From NCBI GenBank assembly GCA_963978905.1, contig OZ022261.1, forward strand, positions 13,551,475-13,615,474: a DNA stretch of 64,000 bases. The letters are read 5' to 3'. Positions 54,745 through 64,000 of this stretch are shown here, piece by piece. The stretch's first letter is position 1. The number at the start of each line of letters is the position of its first letter. The DNA comes from Trichostrongylus colubriformis. Taxonomy: Eukaryota > Nematoda > Chromadorea > Rhabditida > Trichostrongylidae. The notes beneath the pieces were generated by a model. It was not told the origin of the DNA. It saw nothing but the letters and a program-made list of their open reading frames with translations, and did no database searches. The translations under genes and the position numbers were made by a program.

Positions 54745-57080
54745 TAATTATTGAGAGCCTAAAAATTCAGAACTACAGCTTACTGTCAGAAATAATAATA
54801 TCGGTACCGAGATGTATAACATTACTGACAACTTTGATTTCCCCATCAAGCTTCCGTAATATATCAACCAGCATATCCTATAAAATCAAGCACAACATCA
54901 TTTACGCAGGAATAGTGAGGATATCCTGGAATTGTTTTCATTAAAACGATTTTATCATGAGCTTCAGTATACTTATGGGCAATCAGGGGCTTCCCGATAC
55001 AATTTGAAGATTTATAACTTATCTCACCAGATGTCTATATCAAAATAACACCATAAAGGGTAAAGAAAGGATAAAATTTTTGAAGTTAATCAATCCTTTC
55101 CTGGGATGCGCCGCACATTCTAGTTCCTTTCAGAATCGTGATGGCTGGTGAATGTGATGTGGCCTATACTATGCCTTGCGGTTACAACGAAGTACATTTA
55201 TTCTCCCAGACGAGTCTGGTACCAATTCGGCGACCCCGGAAGGATGGAAGGTTTGGTTGACCTGGGCGGGCGTTGGAATTGATCCCCGCACCAACGCCCG
55301 CCTAGGTCAACCAAAATAACTCCATAGGATTCAAATTTAAGCGACTCATATCCTGAAAGCTTTGTAACTTCTGACCTAGTTAGCTCTAATGCCTTAATTT
55401 GATTACATTATGTTTTCAACGCTAAGGAAGCTAGGTTATTAGTGGTACTGGTGTTAACTATTAACACTTACAGGGTGCGCCAAAATTATGTGCGCAGATA
55501 TGCGCCGTTGTAAAAACCTGTAGGTTGATCCAATAAATATTGCCAATGATAGAGGAACTATGGGAATAAGGGAAAGGCCAACGATCGCAATGCTCTTGCC
55601 TCATTTTCAGGACTTCTTCGACTCCGACGTCGTTCCAGTCGTCTCATATGAAAGTGCAATGGAAAAGGACTTATCCGCTCTATTGTCACCGAAAGTACCG
55701 TTCATGCAAAATATAGTGTAAACTGATTAATACTAGCAAAAACTTGGATAATAGACGGCAGAAAATGAATGGTCACAAAAACGTTACCTATTTGCACCGT
55801 AAAATCGTTGAAAATAAATTAGAATCGAGTGATACTATGCTAATTCTAACATCAGTGTATACTACACGATTTATCTGATAACGTGACTCATAATCAGAGT
55901 AACATTCACAATAACTATTTCATTTCTCATCAACGTGACGGTGGTTTGTATTCATGGCAAGTGTCGTCTATGGCAAGTCTGTTTGAATTGTAAACGAGCA
56001 GTTAATTAGTTCAATTAAACGGTTTTTGAAGTTTCACAACAATCATTGTTTTCAACAAATTAATTCAGAACTATAAACAAGATCCAATACCTAACATCCA
56101 ACTAGTTCAAGCTTGTACTCAGTTTAACTCATTAGCTAATTTACATAAGTTAGTACTGTGTAAAGCCTACGTGCCTTCCTTCGCTCACTGGTGAGCACAA
56201 GGAGGTTATCTCTGGTGTGTACCCTTATGTAAGGATTTCGCGTTGCTACGTCCTCCGCGCGACATTTGCGCGCGAGTTGATTGCCCTTGGTGGGAATCGC
56301 TTGTCATTGCGTAGGTTTTTAATTGAGATTCTTCGGCCGCAATCACCGGGAATATCATTGATTCGAAAGTGCTTTTGCTGAGAATTCAATCGCCTTCTCT
56401 TTAACTTTCCGAAATAGTATGACATGCCGAAGGAAAGAGTTGTTCGTTCTTAGTCTTTCCAACACAACGGCCTTAATTATTCCGGCCCTCTTTCAGAAGC
56501 TCCTCCGACAGGAGCTCAATGGAATATTGGTTATTGTGTATTGTGTTATGATGCAATGTCCAGGCGTATGACCACCACACTCATACACCTTAACGTAGTT
56601 TCTGACTTCACCACAATAAAGTTCATACACATGCGTAGATAATGCTAACTATTTGCTTCAAAAATTCCATTAAGCAACTATTGATCACTAATGGATGTAG
56701 TGTTTGTTACACAGATGGTAAGGATATCAATATATAAAAGTTAACTATCAACGATTTAATTTATCTAGTTGATTATTTGATGAAGAATAGCTATTGTCTA
56801 TTCTACCATTCTGCCTCTAGTTTTCCATTAAAAAAACAAAGAGCGAAATCTCAAATCAGCTCAGAACGAACAAACACTGGAGCTGAGTTGTTTCAGCACC
56901 AGTACCGTACTTCATCACAACGTCACAAAACGTTCAGGACAAATTTAAACAACTCGTTTCTGCTTACTGAGAAATGGAACAATCTTTTGAACGCCTTTCC
57001 GTCGCACGTACACTGACAAACAAAGAGCAAGCTGCTCAAGGAGTATCACCTAACCAGGCAAGCTTCCAATGACTATTCTT
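54745..57080. other. AT-rich intergenic DNA with one strong hairpin
   Basis: Right flank of element B. Apart from the hairpin at 55,253-55,314 nothing is recognised. Frames at 54,760-54,944 and 56,777-57,016 are short and without domain features. Confidence 0.4.
55200..55320. repeat. SINE-like unit with 24-bp hairpin
   Basis: TTGGTTGACCTGGGCGGGCG (55,253) pairs with CGCCCGCCTAGGTCAACCAA (ending 55,314); 24-bp arms, one mismatch, 14-base loop. The preceding GGCGACCCCGGAAGGATGG has the flavour of tRNA-derived SINEs, and the loop flank resembles an inverted box B. A small structured RNA is possible. Confidence 0.4.
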
Positions 57081-57084
57081 GCTC

Positions 57085-57520
57085 CTTTAAAGGAATCGTC
57101 CACGGAAAATGAGTATCATTGTTACTATATATTTATGTTGTAATTGTCTAATACGGGCCGCATGCAAAGTTTCACGCGAAAAAACTGAAAATTCGGCCAA
57201 GGTACAGTTCCTCAAATTCTACGGGTGGGCGGGGCCTCCGAGCTAAAGCCCCGTCCTGTCGTTCGCCGCGATTGGAAAGGGAGAGTGGGACTGTTTACGT
57301 GACATGCTGTTCCTACAATGTGTCTCCGACCGCGCCGGATAACCAGCTGGGCATTTGCTCGGGGGCCTCACCCACCCGCCCAAGACTTTGTAGTGCTGTA
57401 TTTTCGCCGGATTCACATTTATCGCGTGAAACTTTGCATGCGGCCCTTATTAGGCGAACACAACATAAATATACGAGTAACAGAAAAACTTTTATTGCCG
57501 TGGAAGATTTTAAGCACCAA
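57085..57520. repeat. Dispersed repeat R2, copy 2 (foldback)
   Basis: 57,089-57,205 is inverted at about 57,390-57,510 (GCATGCAAAGTTTCACGCG with its inverse at about 57,428). The left part continues as the 22.5-kb copy. Non-coding. Confidence 0.6.
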
Positions 57521-57928
57521 GGCAAGTACACAACTGAAATGTCTACACAACAATGACATTAATGCACTCCTGTAATGAAGAAATATTATTTTGCAAAAGA
57601 GATGCTTCGTCCGCGGAAGTACGCGTGCTTCGAACGGATTCTAAGAGCATTTGCTAGTAAATTTAGTATAAAATATAAAGGACCTCACTTGCAATGTATA
57701 AAGGACTTTGGTATAAAGGAAAGCAAGGCATAGTTGGAATATCGTTGCTGCTCTCCATTTATTATGCCGAACTATGTTTAGCAGCGGAGATCACTATTAC
57801 GACTTTGGCATGAACTTAGGGCGCGAGTTAGGGGAATCAGGGCTCTTTCATGGGTCTGCTGTACGCTTGTATCTTTTTGAAATGTTTAGCATGAAGCGGG
57901 GTCACGACTCGCGTCGAGGATGTAAATA

Positions 57929-58603
57929 TTGGGTAGTCTAAAAAGTTTTTTCGTATTTTCAAACACCGCTTTTTCCCTCCAAACTGCTTTCCAGCAATCT
58001 CTTCTGTACATACACATGTAGTACATGTCCACACGCATCTATAGGTACTATTGTCTTCCATCTCCCGGATAACCCTTTTCGGCAAAATAAACATATCAAC
58101 GGTCAACCTCATTTTCAATACAAAAATTACACAAAATTTTTTCTTTGAATGGCGTTAGACAGGGAAAGGAAAAGGTGATAATCCGATGGAGCACGACGAG
58201 GCTATAAGGTGGATGGGGCAGCAATTTTTATTCAAGCTCGAGAATTTTTTGGCGAGTCATTTTTTCACTAGTAGTAAAAAAATTTTGAAATTTTTTCTTT
58301 TAAAAAATTCTCGAGCTCGAATAAAAATTGCTGCCTTATAGCCCTGATCTTGCTCCATCGGAGTATCACCTTTTCCTTTCCCTGTCTAACGCCATTCAAA
58401 GAAAAAAATTGGAATTGAAAATGAGTGACTTTTGATATTTTTATTTTGCCGAAAAGGGTTATCCGGGAGATGGAAGACAACAATACCTATAGATGCGTGT
58501 GGACTTGTACTACATATATGTGTACAGAAGAAATTTTGTGGAAAGCAGTTTCGAGGGAAAAAGCGGTATTTAAAAATACGAAAAGACTTTTTAGACTACC
58601 TAA
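57929..58603. mobile_element. Palindromic mariner-derived MITE (copy 2)
   Basis: TA at 57,927-28 and 58,604-05; ends TTGGGTAGTCTAAAAAGT and TTAGGTAGTCTAAAAAGT (inverted). Centre near 58,268. The arms match the element at 1451-2111 through most of the interior (transposase C-terminal coding, including SPDLAPS on the plus strand near 58,340), but the terminal 30 bp differ from it. Confidence 0.75.
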
Positions 58604-58605
58604 TA

Positions 58606-61600
58606 TTTCAAAAAATATAACGCCCCAAAAATGGGTTTGAAGGACGATTCGTCTCGGTATTTCTTGAGAAATACAGCTCCTCCTGTCCCACGACCTTCCA
58701 TCTCTCCCTGTCGCCAACGCCTCCAGATCTGTAGGGACAAGACTGTCTGCGCGTATACTCGAGCCTTCTCTCCTCACCTTAAAAAGACCCTAATTTGAAT
58801 TTTGTGTTTAAATCATGATTATCGAACGGGACTTTTTTGGAGATTTTTTAAAGATCACCCAATCGGCCCAAAATTTTCTCAACGCTTAGGTTTCCGTCAA
58901 GGGTACGTGAGTATCGATATCGAATATCGAACATTTATCGAGGGTTCGCAGAGGACGAATTAAAAGCGGCCCCTCCAGACTCAAAATGTGACCTTCTCCA
59001 GCAACCGAAATATGACCCGAGCCTGGAGAAATCCTGAACCTACCTCGCAGTTCATTTCGTTTGCTGGATTCACCTTAACAAGGACGGACTGGTTTGTGAT
59101 GACATATACTACTGGCTATCAGCTTCGTCATGCACCTTGCGGCACTCATACCGCTGGCTTGCGGTCGTGTCGCTGGCAGTACTCAGTAGGAGACCGCCTT
59201 TGGAAAAATTCTTTTAAGGGAGGGGACGTCAGTCAACCTAGTGTATTCTAATCTTACGATAATACAGCACTGTATCGTTCAAGCCTTCGTGTAGAGTCCT
59301 ATACATGTTATGCATGACACATGCACGAGATGCGTCCAAACTTTGTAGACCTCAAAGAATGGCTGCCCAAGTTTTGCACCTATAAAAGAAAACATGTAAA
59401 AATAGTAAAGTAACCGAAGAAATGGTTGGTTATGTATATATATGAAACGCTTCGTCTGTCCGTACATCCGTCCGTCCCTCCGTCCATTCGTCTGTCCCGA
59501 AATTAGGTATTTTGTGAAAAACAACCTGTGTAGATGGGAACAAGTTTGGGATGGGTAGGGCGTTGTACGTAAAATTATATAAAAAACGCTTCGCCTCTCT
59601 GTACGTCCGTCCGTCTTTCCCGAAATTAGGTATTTTACAAAAAGCTGTGTAGATGGGAACAAGTTTGGGATGGGTAGGGCATGGGACGATAAGTAAAGAG
59701 CACACATGAACAAAGTTGAGCTCCGCCCACAATGGGTGGAGCGTGCATTGGAATGTTCGGTTTTCAGACCGAAAACTGCAAATTGAGTTCCAGTATGACC
59801 CAAACGTTGGGTAAAAGTGGGTCAAGGTCTGGAATGAGTCTTTAGAGTCATGAAAGAGGCGTGGGCATAGTGGGCAGAGCATGCCCTGAGTGGAAGTCCA
59901 TACAAAAAATTAATAGCTCGGTGCAATTCCGATCGACCCACCGACGCCCATGATATTACGCACACAGTAGTGTGCGCTAGCAAAACATAGGGAAACGAAA
60001 GAGATAAAAGTATTCGGGCAAATATTCCCGAAATGTTCTCTCAGAAACAGGAGCAAGCTGAAACCCACTACTTTCACCTTCATCAAAATACGGAGCCTTC
60101 AGTCGGAGCACTCGGGCTTCGGAGCACCTACTGTATCAAGATCCACTTAAAAAAGTGGAGCCAGGTTGCGTGGTAGGTCTTTTAAGGGAAAGCTTCCTAA
60201 AAATTGGCCCTTTGGTTCATAGGAGTCGCAGAGACCTTGCTGCTCGAACAACGATGCTATGACCCGAAGTGTCATTTTTCATACCTCAAACCCCACTCCG
60301 GATGGAGGTCTTGTGGTAATGGCACGTTGTGGTTCTTCGCAACGAGGTCTTTTGGGAGCCTGAAAAACGGAATACTTAAGGGCACCATCCAATATGAATC
60401 CCCTCAGGTCTCACGATGAATGGACCTTAGCAAGGTTGTGAGCAAGAGTGGATCTCGGATTTTGCCGTGTTGAGGTGACACACCATGTTTAGGAGTAAAC
60501 TCCCAATCCTGTACGTGTAGAAGGCTATTACGGAGTTTGGAGATGGAGGAGGTCTGTTCTTAAAATTGGGGATGGAAATACCTCGTTAGAATTTGCTGAA
60601 GTTCGACTGAAGTAGGGTTCAAGATGAAGGAGAAAAAATTTTCTTTTTTGGCACACCCTGTTGACACTGTCAGCTCAAAGCGCTTGTTAGCCACTATCGT
60701 GACCTATGTATGCCTTGCGGTCACAGTTGATGACAGTGTCAAATTACAGTGGACTCGTGTGTATGCATTTACTGCTCAAGTGCTGTACTTGTCCTACACA
60801 TGATCACACAAACACTGGTGTTTCAGCGATCTCAGCGGTTTCATTGGCCTGGTGAGCAGGATCTGATTCATGCCCGTTGTATGTTTATTACGTTAGCTGC
60901 GATAAAAAAAATGCAGCCTATAGACCTCACAGCTCACTTTGATTTTTGTGCTGTTATTTTAGAGATCCTGGGAATTTTTCCTACACAAACCACGAATTTC
61001 TTCTCGATCGAGAGAAGTGCAAAATCACCTTTACAGCGGGGACGGTGTTTCGATTCCTCGTATACCGAATCGGGACAGGTCATTACAGCTCAGCATGATG
61101 AAAAGGGTCACTGGCCCTCTACGTGTAGATTCTGATGAATTTTGGAATGCATCAGAATTCGACGACGATTATTGTCGCTTGGGTTGAACCTATTAATCAT
61201 GCTCTTTTTCGAGAATCTCATGCTGTAGAGGTGACACAAAACTAGTCATACTCGCCTATAGCAACTTTCCATTGTCTGTTCTGCCCTAACAAAGACCTTT
61301 ATTAAGCCCTCACGCCCCTTGCACATCACTGCTGCCTCCGTTCTACCCACACACGCAACAGCGTGAGACTCTGCGTCCTATTATCGATTCGCTACCTATT
61401 TAAAAAAGATTTATTTCTCTTTAAAGTCATTTTTCGGAACTTTCGTTTCCTCTTAACAATTTTTTCGCATTATATTCGAGCCAATTCCTTTTTGTAGCAT
61501 TTTCTACTACGTGGCGTTTATCCGAAAACCCCTTTTCCCCACGTTGCGAGTGTTTCCCATGGAATTGTTATGTATTTATTTTCTAATCGGATATCTTGCA

Positions 61601-62037
61601 TTCTCTAAGTTATAAAGGTACTACACTACCATCGGAACTACCATGGACTCCAAGCCATTTTCATTCAAGTCCTACAAATTAAAGGCTTATTTTATTTTCA
61701 TTTAGTAGCAGGATTGATATTTCTTCTTTGATCAGAAAGTTTCCTTGATGAAGGAGCGATAACTCAGAGAAAAATCGAAAAAAATTTCGAAAATTTCCTC
61801 CATCAGGCTCAACCTTATCGCGCTCTATTCGATGGTCAATTAAGAGACCACCTATGCCGATTATTTACGATCTCCAATATGTCCATATGTTCCCACTTCC
61901 GTACTATTCTTTACCTTCATACTGATAGAAAAAAATCCTGAAGTTGTTCGACGTCTTTAAAACTGGCGATATATCTGAAAGCTTCAAAATCCTGTTTCGC
62001 GATCGATATGTGTACTAAACATGATGAGTTTTTTCAG
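58606..62037. other. Intergenic DNA with simple and tandem repeats
   Basis: Includes a tandem pair at 59,444-59,690 and a stretch related to the 23.3-kb repeat at 59,670-59,790. A GTAGTGTGCGC motif near 59,965 recalls the foldback at 39.5 kb. 60,749-61,135 is an open plus frame with no recognised domain. 61,300-62,037 is the likely upstream region of the deacetylase gene. Confidence 0.45.
59444..59690 (+). repeat. Tandem duplication with TCCGTC runs
   Basis: CGCTTCGTCTGTCCGTACAT...GAAATTAGGTATTTT...GTGTAGATGGGAACAAGTTT (59,444-59,575) is repeated at about 59,586-59,690 in the same order, slightly shorter. Confidence 0.6.
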
Positions 62038-62038
62038 A
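62031..62038 (+). promoter_or_regulatory. Likely trans-splice acceptor
   Basis: TTTTTTCAG|A (ending 62,037) lies 31 bases upstream of the deacetylase ATG with no intervening ATG. This is the standard position of a spliced-leader acceptor in nematodes. It could also be the acceptor of a 5' UTR intron. Confidence 0.5.
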
Positions 62039-62068
62039 TAGTCACGTTTGCATTGACCTTGGCTTCTT

Positions 62069-62132
62069 ATGAATTCACAGAACGGTCCAGTAAAAGAGCA
62101 TGGCAAGCGTCGTGTCGCTTACTACTACGACT
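62069..62132 (+). CDS. hda-1: Histone deacetylase (class I) first exon, partial gene
   Basis: The exon encodes MNSQNGPVKEHGKRRVAYYY-D and ends at a GTGAGT donor (62,133), leaving phase 1. N-terminal KRRVAYYYD at this distance from the start is characteristic of class I histone deacetylases, and C. elegans HDA-1 starts very similarly. The enzyme removes acetyl groups from histone tails in nuclear repressor complexes. The next expected segment (GNYYYGQGHPMKP) was not found in the remaining 1.87 kb, so intron 1 runs out of the window. A retained ancient fragment is possible but the clean donor and acceptor argue for a live gene. Confidence 0.65.
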
Positions 62133-63655
62133 GTGAGTATTAGCTTTAATTTTCTATTAGTACTTTTCATATTTCAACTAGAATCGTGACGGCGAAGAGG
62201 TTGCGATAGGTTACTGAGTGAGACCATTTGAATTTCTAGACCATGAGCCTACCAAAGCAGAAGTGTTCATGCTGATCCTCACCTGAGTTGTCAACCTAGC
62301 ACGCATGAAACGGGCTTTGTATTGGGGCAGAAAATCGGTAGAGATCAGCTATAGATTTTTGTTACTATTCTCAGGAACCCCATAGCCAACACCTAATAGG
62401 GATTAAGTTGTCGTTGAAGATTTGAAACAACTTTACCAAGGTTAAAGGATTTCCCCATGAGTGTAGATATCCATGTACCTTATTCATTGTTCAGTGGGAG
62501 GTCGTGTAGCAATGAAGCCTAAGGCCGTATTTGGTAGTTTTTGGCATATTAGCTAGTCAAATACATGGATATCTGCTAAAACCTATAACCATTATGCCTT
62601 TTCACCGATTCAATGCTGAAGGGATGTTTGGGGGTTGAACTGAGGTGTTACAGTATCAGCAGAGAAGAACGGGAAGGACCCCGCCCACTCAATGTTTTAA
62701 CCTCGTCCCCGTGAAGCGAATGTGAGATCTTTCAACTGAGAAGTGGATCATGATAAAAGAGAGGTTGAGTAATAGAACAACAGAATGATCCATTACGAAG
62801 CGAATCACTTCTATGGCGTTACGTTCATGTTCTTCTTCCCTGTTCATTCGACTCCACAATTATAGGTCTTTTTCCTAAAAGTAAGACAATGACAAAATAG
62901 CTCCAGTCCACATATTACCCTAAAGTCCCATAGATAAGAGCGGCCCGTAGATAAGAGCGGTTTGTGCTAGGAAATGAAAATTGACGTTTGTACACGTTTT
63001 TCTTTGGCGCTGTGTGCTCATGATTATCGGATTAATAGCCTACAACTTTACCTTCACTCTTACTGTTCTCTATACTTTTTCTATTGCTATTTTTTTATTA
63101 GGTTGTAAGGGAAGTTCTGGCCGCATTCGCGCGTTCACAAGATAAACTCAAATTTCGAAGCGCGTCTACATGAATTAAAATACAAGTTGTGCTCCTTAGA
63201 TAGAGAAAAAGTTGCTCTTTCTGGATATATGCTTTTCTTGAAATGTTACAAGTTTTTCGAGTTATCAGGAAAATTATAAAGTACTTCGGAAAGGGCATAT
63301 TTTAAATGACTTCACTTCACGAGTTTTTGCTTAGCTGAGTCCCAGCGAAGGTGACCACAAATGTGAGTGCTGCAAGGGGAGGGGTGAAGCATTGTACTGA
63401 ACACTTTGTCCCTGGTTTCAGAAGTGCAGAAATGAGAACGAGTTGCTCGAATTTTCAATTGATCAAATCGCTTTAACTAAAGCGACAGAAAACGATGAGC
63501 GCCCATACTTGCAGGGGATATCCACAAGTATTGGCCCTCAACAAACAAGCTTGACCAACCACCTCAAGTAGCCTTGATTTGGAAAAACCCAAAGAAATGG
63601 GTGCCGAGGGACCCCTCAGGGCAGCTATGCGCAAGCGCATTTTCCACAAATCCTC
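62133..63655. other. Probably intron 1 of the deacetylase gene
   Basis: Starts with GTGAGTATTAG. Contains AT-rich single-copy-like DNA and no further deacetylase exon that I can see. Confidence 0.4.
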
Positions 63656-63659
63656 TTCC

Positions 63660-63900
63660 AGTAATTGAAGCAGTTGAAGACTGAAACCATTACTCGTCTA
63701 TCATATTCACCAGATCTAGCGCTAACTATGCCCCACTTTTCCAAACATCTGGACAGCTTCTTCAGCAGCAGTGTGTTCGGAAAGAATGATGTTTTGAAGT
63801 CGACTTTTTTTGTTTTCGCGCTCTATGAATCATCATCCCTTCTTCAAAATAAGATATGCAAATATCCATGATACTTCCAAAAGTGTAGCGAATCGAATGG
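63660..63900 (+). pseudogene. Mariner transposase fragment
   Basis: Plus frame reads SYSPDLALTMPHFSKHLDSFF, the third-aspartate region of a mariner transposase with P changed near the SDYH position, followed by diverged C-terminal sequence (KCSESNGAYS near 63,875). No N-terminal half or terminal repeats. From a family distinct from mariners 1 and 2. Confidence 0.5.
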
Positions 63901-64000
63901 TGCTTATTCTGTGAGAAAAGATGCAGTCTGAGCCGAGTTATGATCTCCCGAAGTTGAAATTGCGAAACCGGTTATGAGAAATCTAATTTTACTGTTGCAT

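Overview
The window looks like repeat-dense nuclear DNA of a nematode, probably a strongylid (clade V); that placement is an inference. It rests on very short introns ending in TTTTCAG-like acceptors, a trans-splice-like acceptor in front of a histone deacetylase first exon, and a mobilome of BEL/Pao, Penelope-like (PLE), RTE and mariner elements. No bacterial operons, rRNA genes, convincing tRNA genes or CRISPR arrays were seen.

Layout. 1-520: decayed BEL/Pao gag. 0.56-3.2 kb: long foldback repeat with a palindromic mariner relic at its centre. 3.36-7.11 kb: palindromic TA-flanked element split by a head-to-head PLE pair with a 13-bp target duplication. 7.1-8.3 kb: two LTR-like stretches around a zinc-knuckle coding piece. 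8.3-9.5 kb: element with about 108-bp inverted ends. 10.2-12.0 kb: a second PLE. 13-21 kb: mostly single-copy DNA holding fragments of host genes on the minus strand (spliced gene at 15.25-15.93 kb; exons between 18.27 and 20.3 kb). 22.5-25.2 kb: dispersed and tandem repeats. 25.2-27.5 kb: minus-strand BEL/Pao remnant (zinc knuckles, protease, RT). 28.3-30.8 kb: plus-strand BEL/Pao integrase end followed by a cysteine-rich envelope-like remnant. 30.9-32.2 kb: second foldback of the first family. 33.1-34.6 kb: a coiled-coil/zinc-knuckle piece and an unidentified AT-rich decayed coding stretch.

35.46-54.74 kb is the centrepiece, a layered nest. A gag-only BEL/Pao element (B) is split by a second BEL/Pao element (A, 37,096-54,115, minus strand). 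A was then hit by two full-length mariners (each about 1.25 kb), a 1.39-kb palindrome, a 5'-truncated RTE LINE with a perfect 13-bp target duplication, a Mutator-like element with a 9-bp duplication in its 5' LTR, and a TA-flanked MITE plus a 145-bp minisatellite in its 3' LTR.

54.7-64 kb: a hairpin/SINE-like unit, another foldback, a second palindromic mariner relic, short tandem repeats, the first exon of a histone deacetylase (62,069-62,132, plus) whose remaining exons lie beyond the window, and a mariner fragment.

No intact mobile protein was found; the closest to intact are the RTE reverse transcriptase and the 41.5-kb mariner, each a single frame with two stop codons. The functional genes here are host genes, only partly visible, in a matrix of nested transposons.
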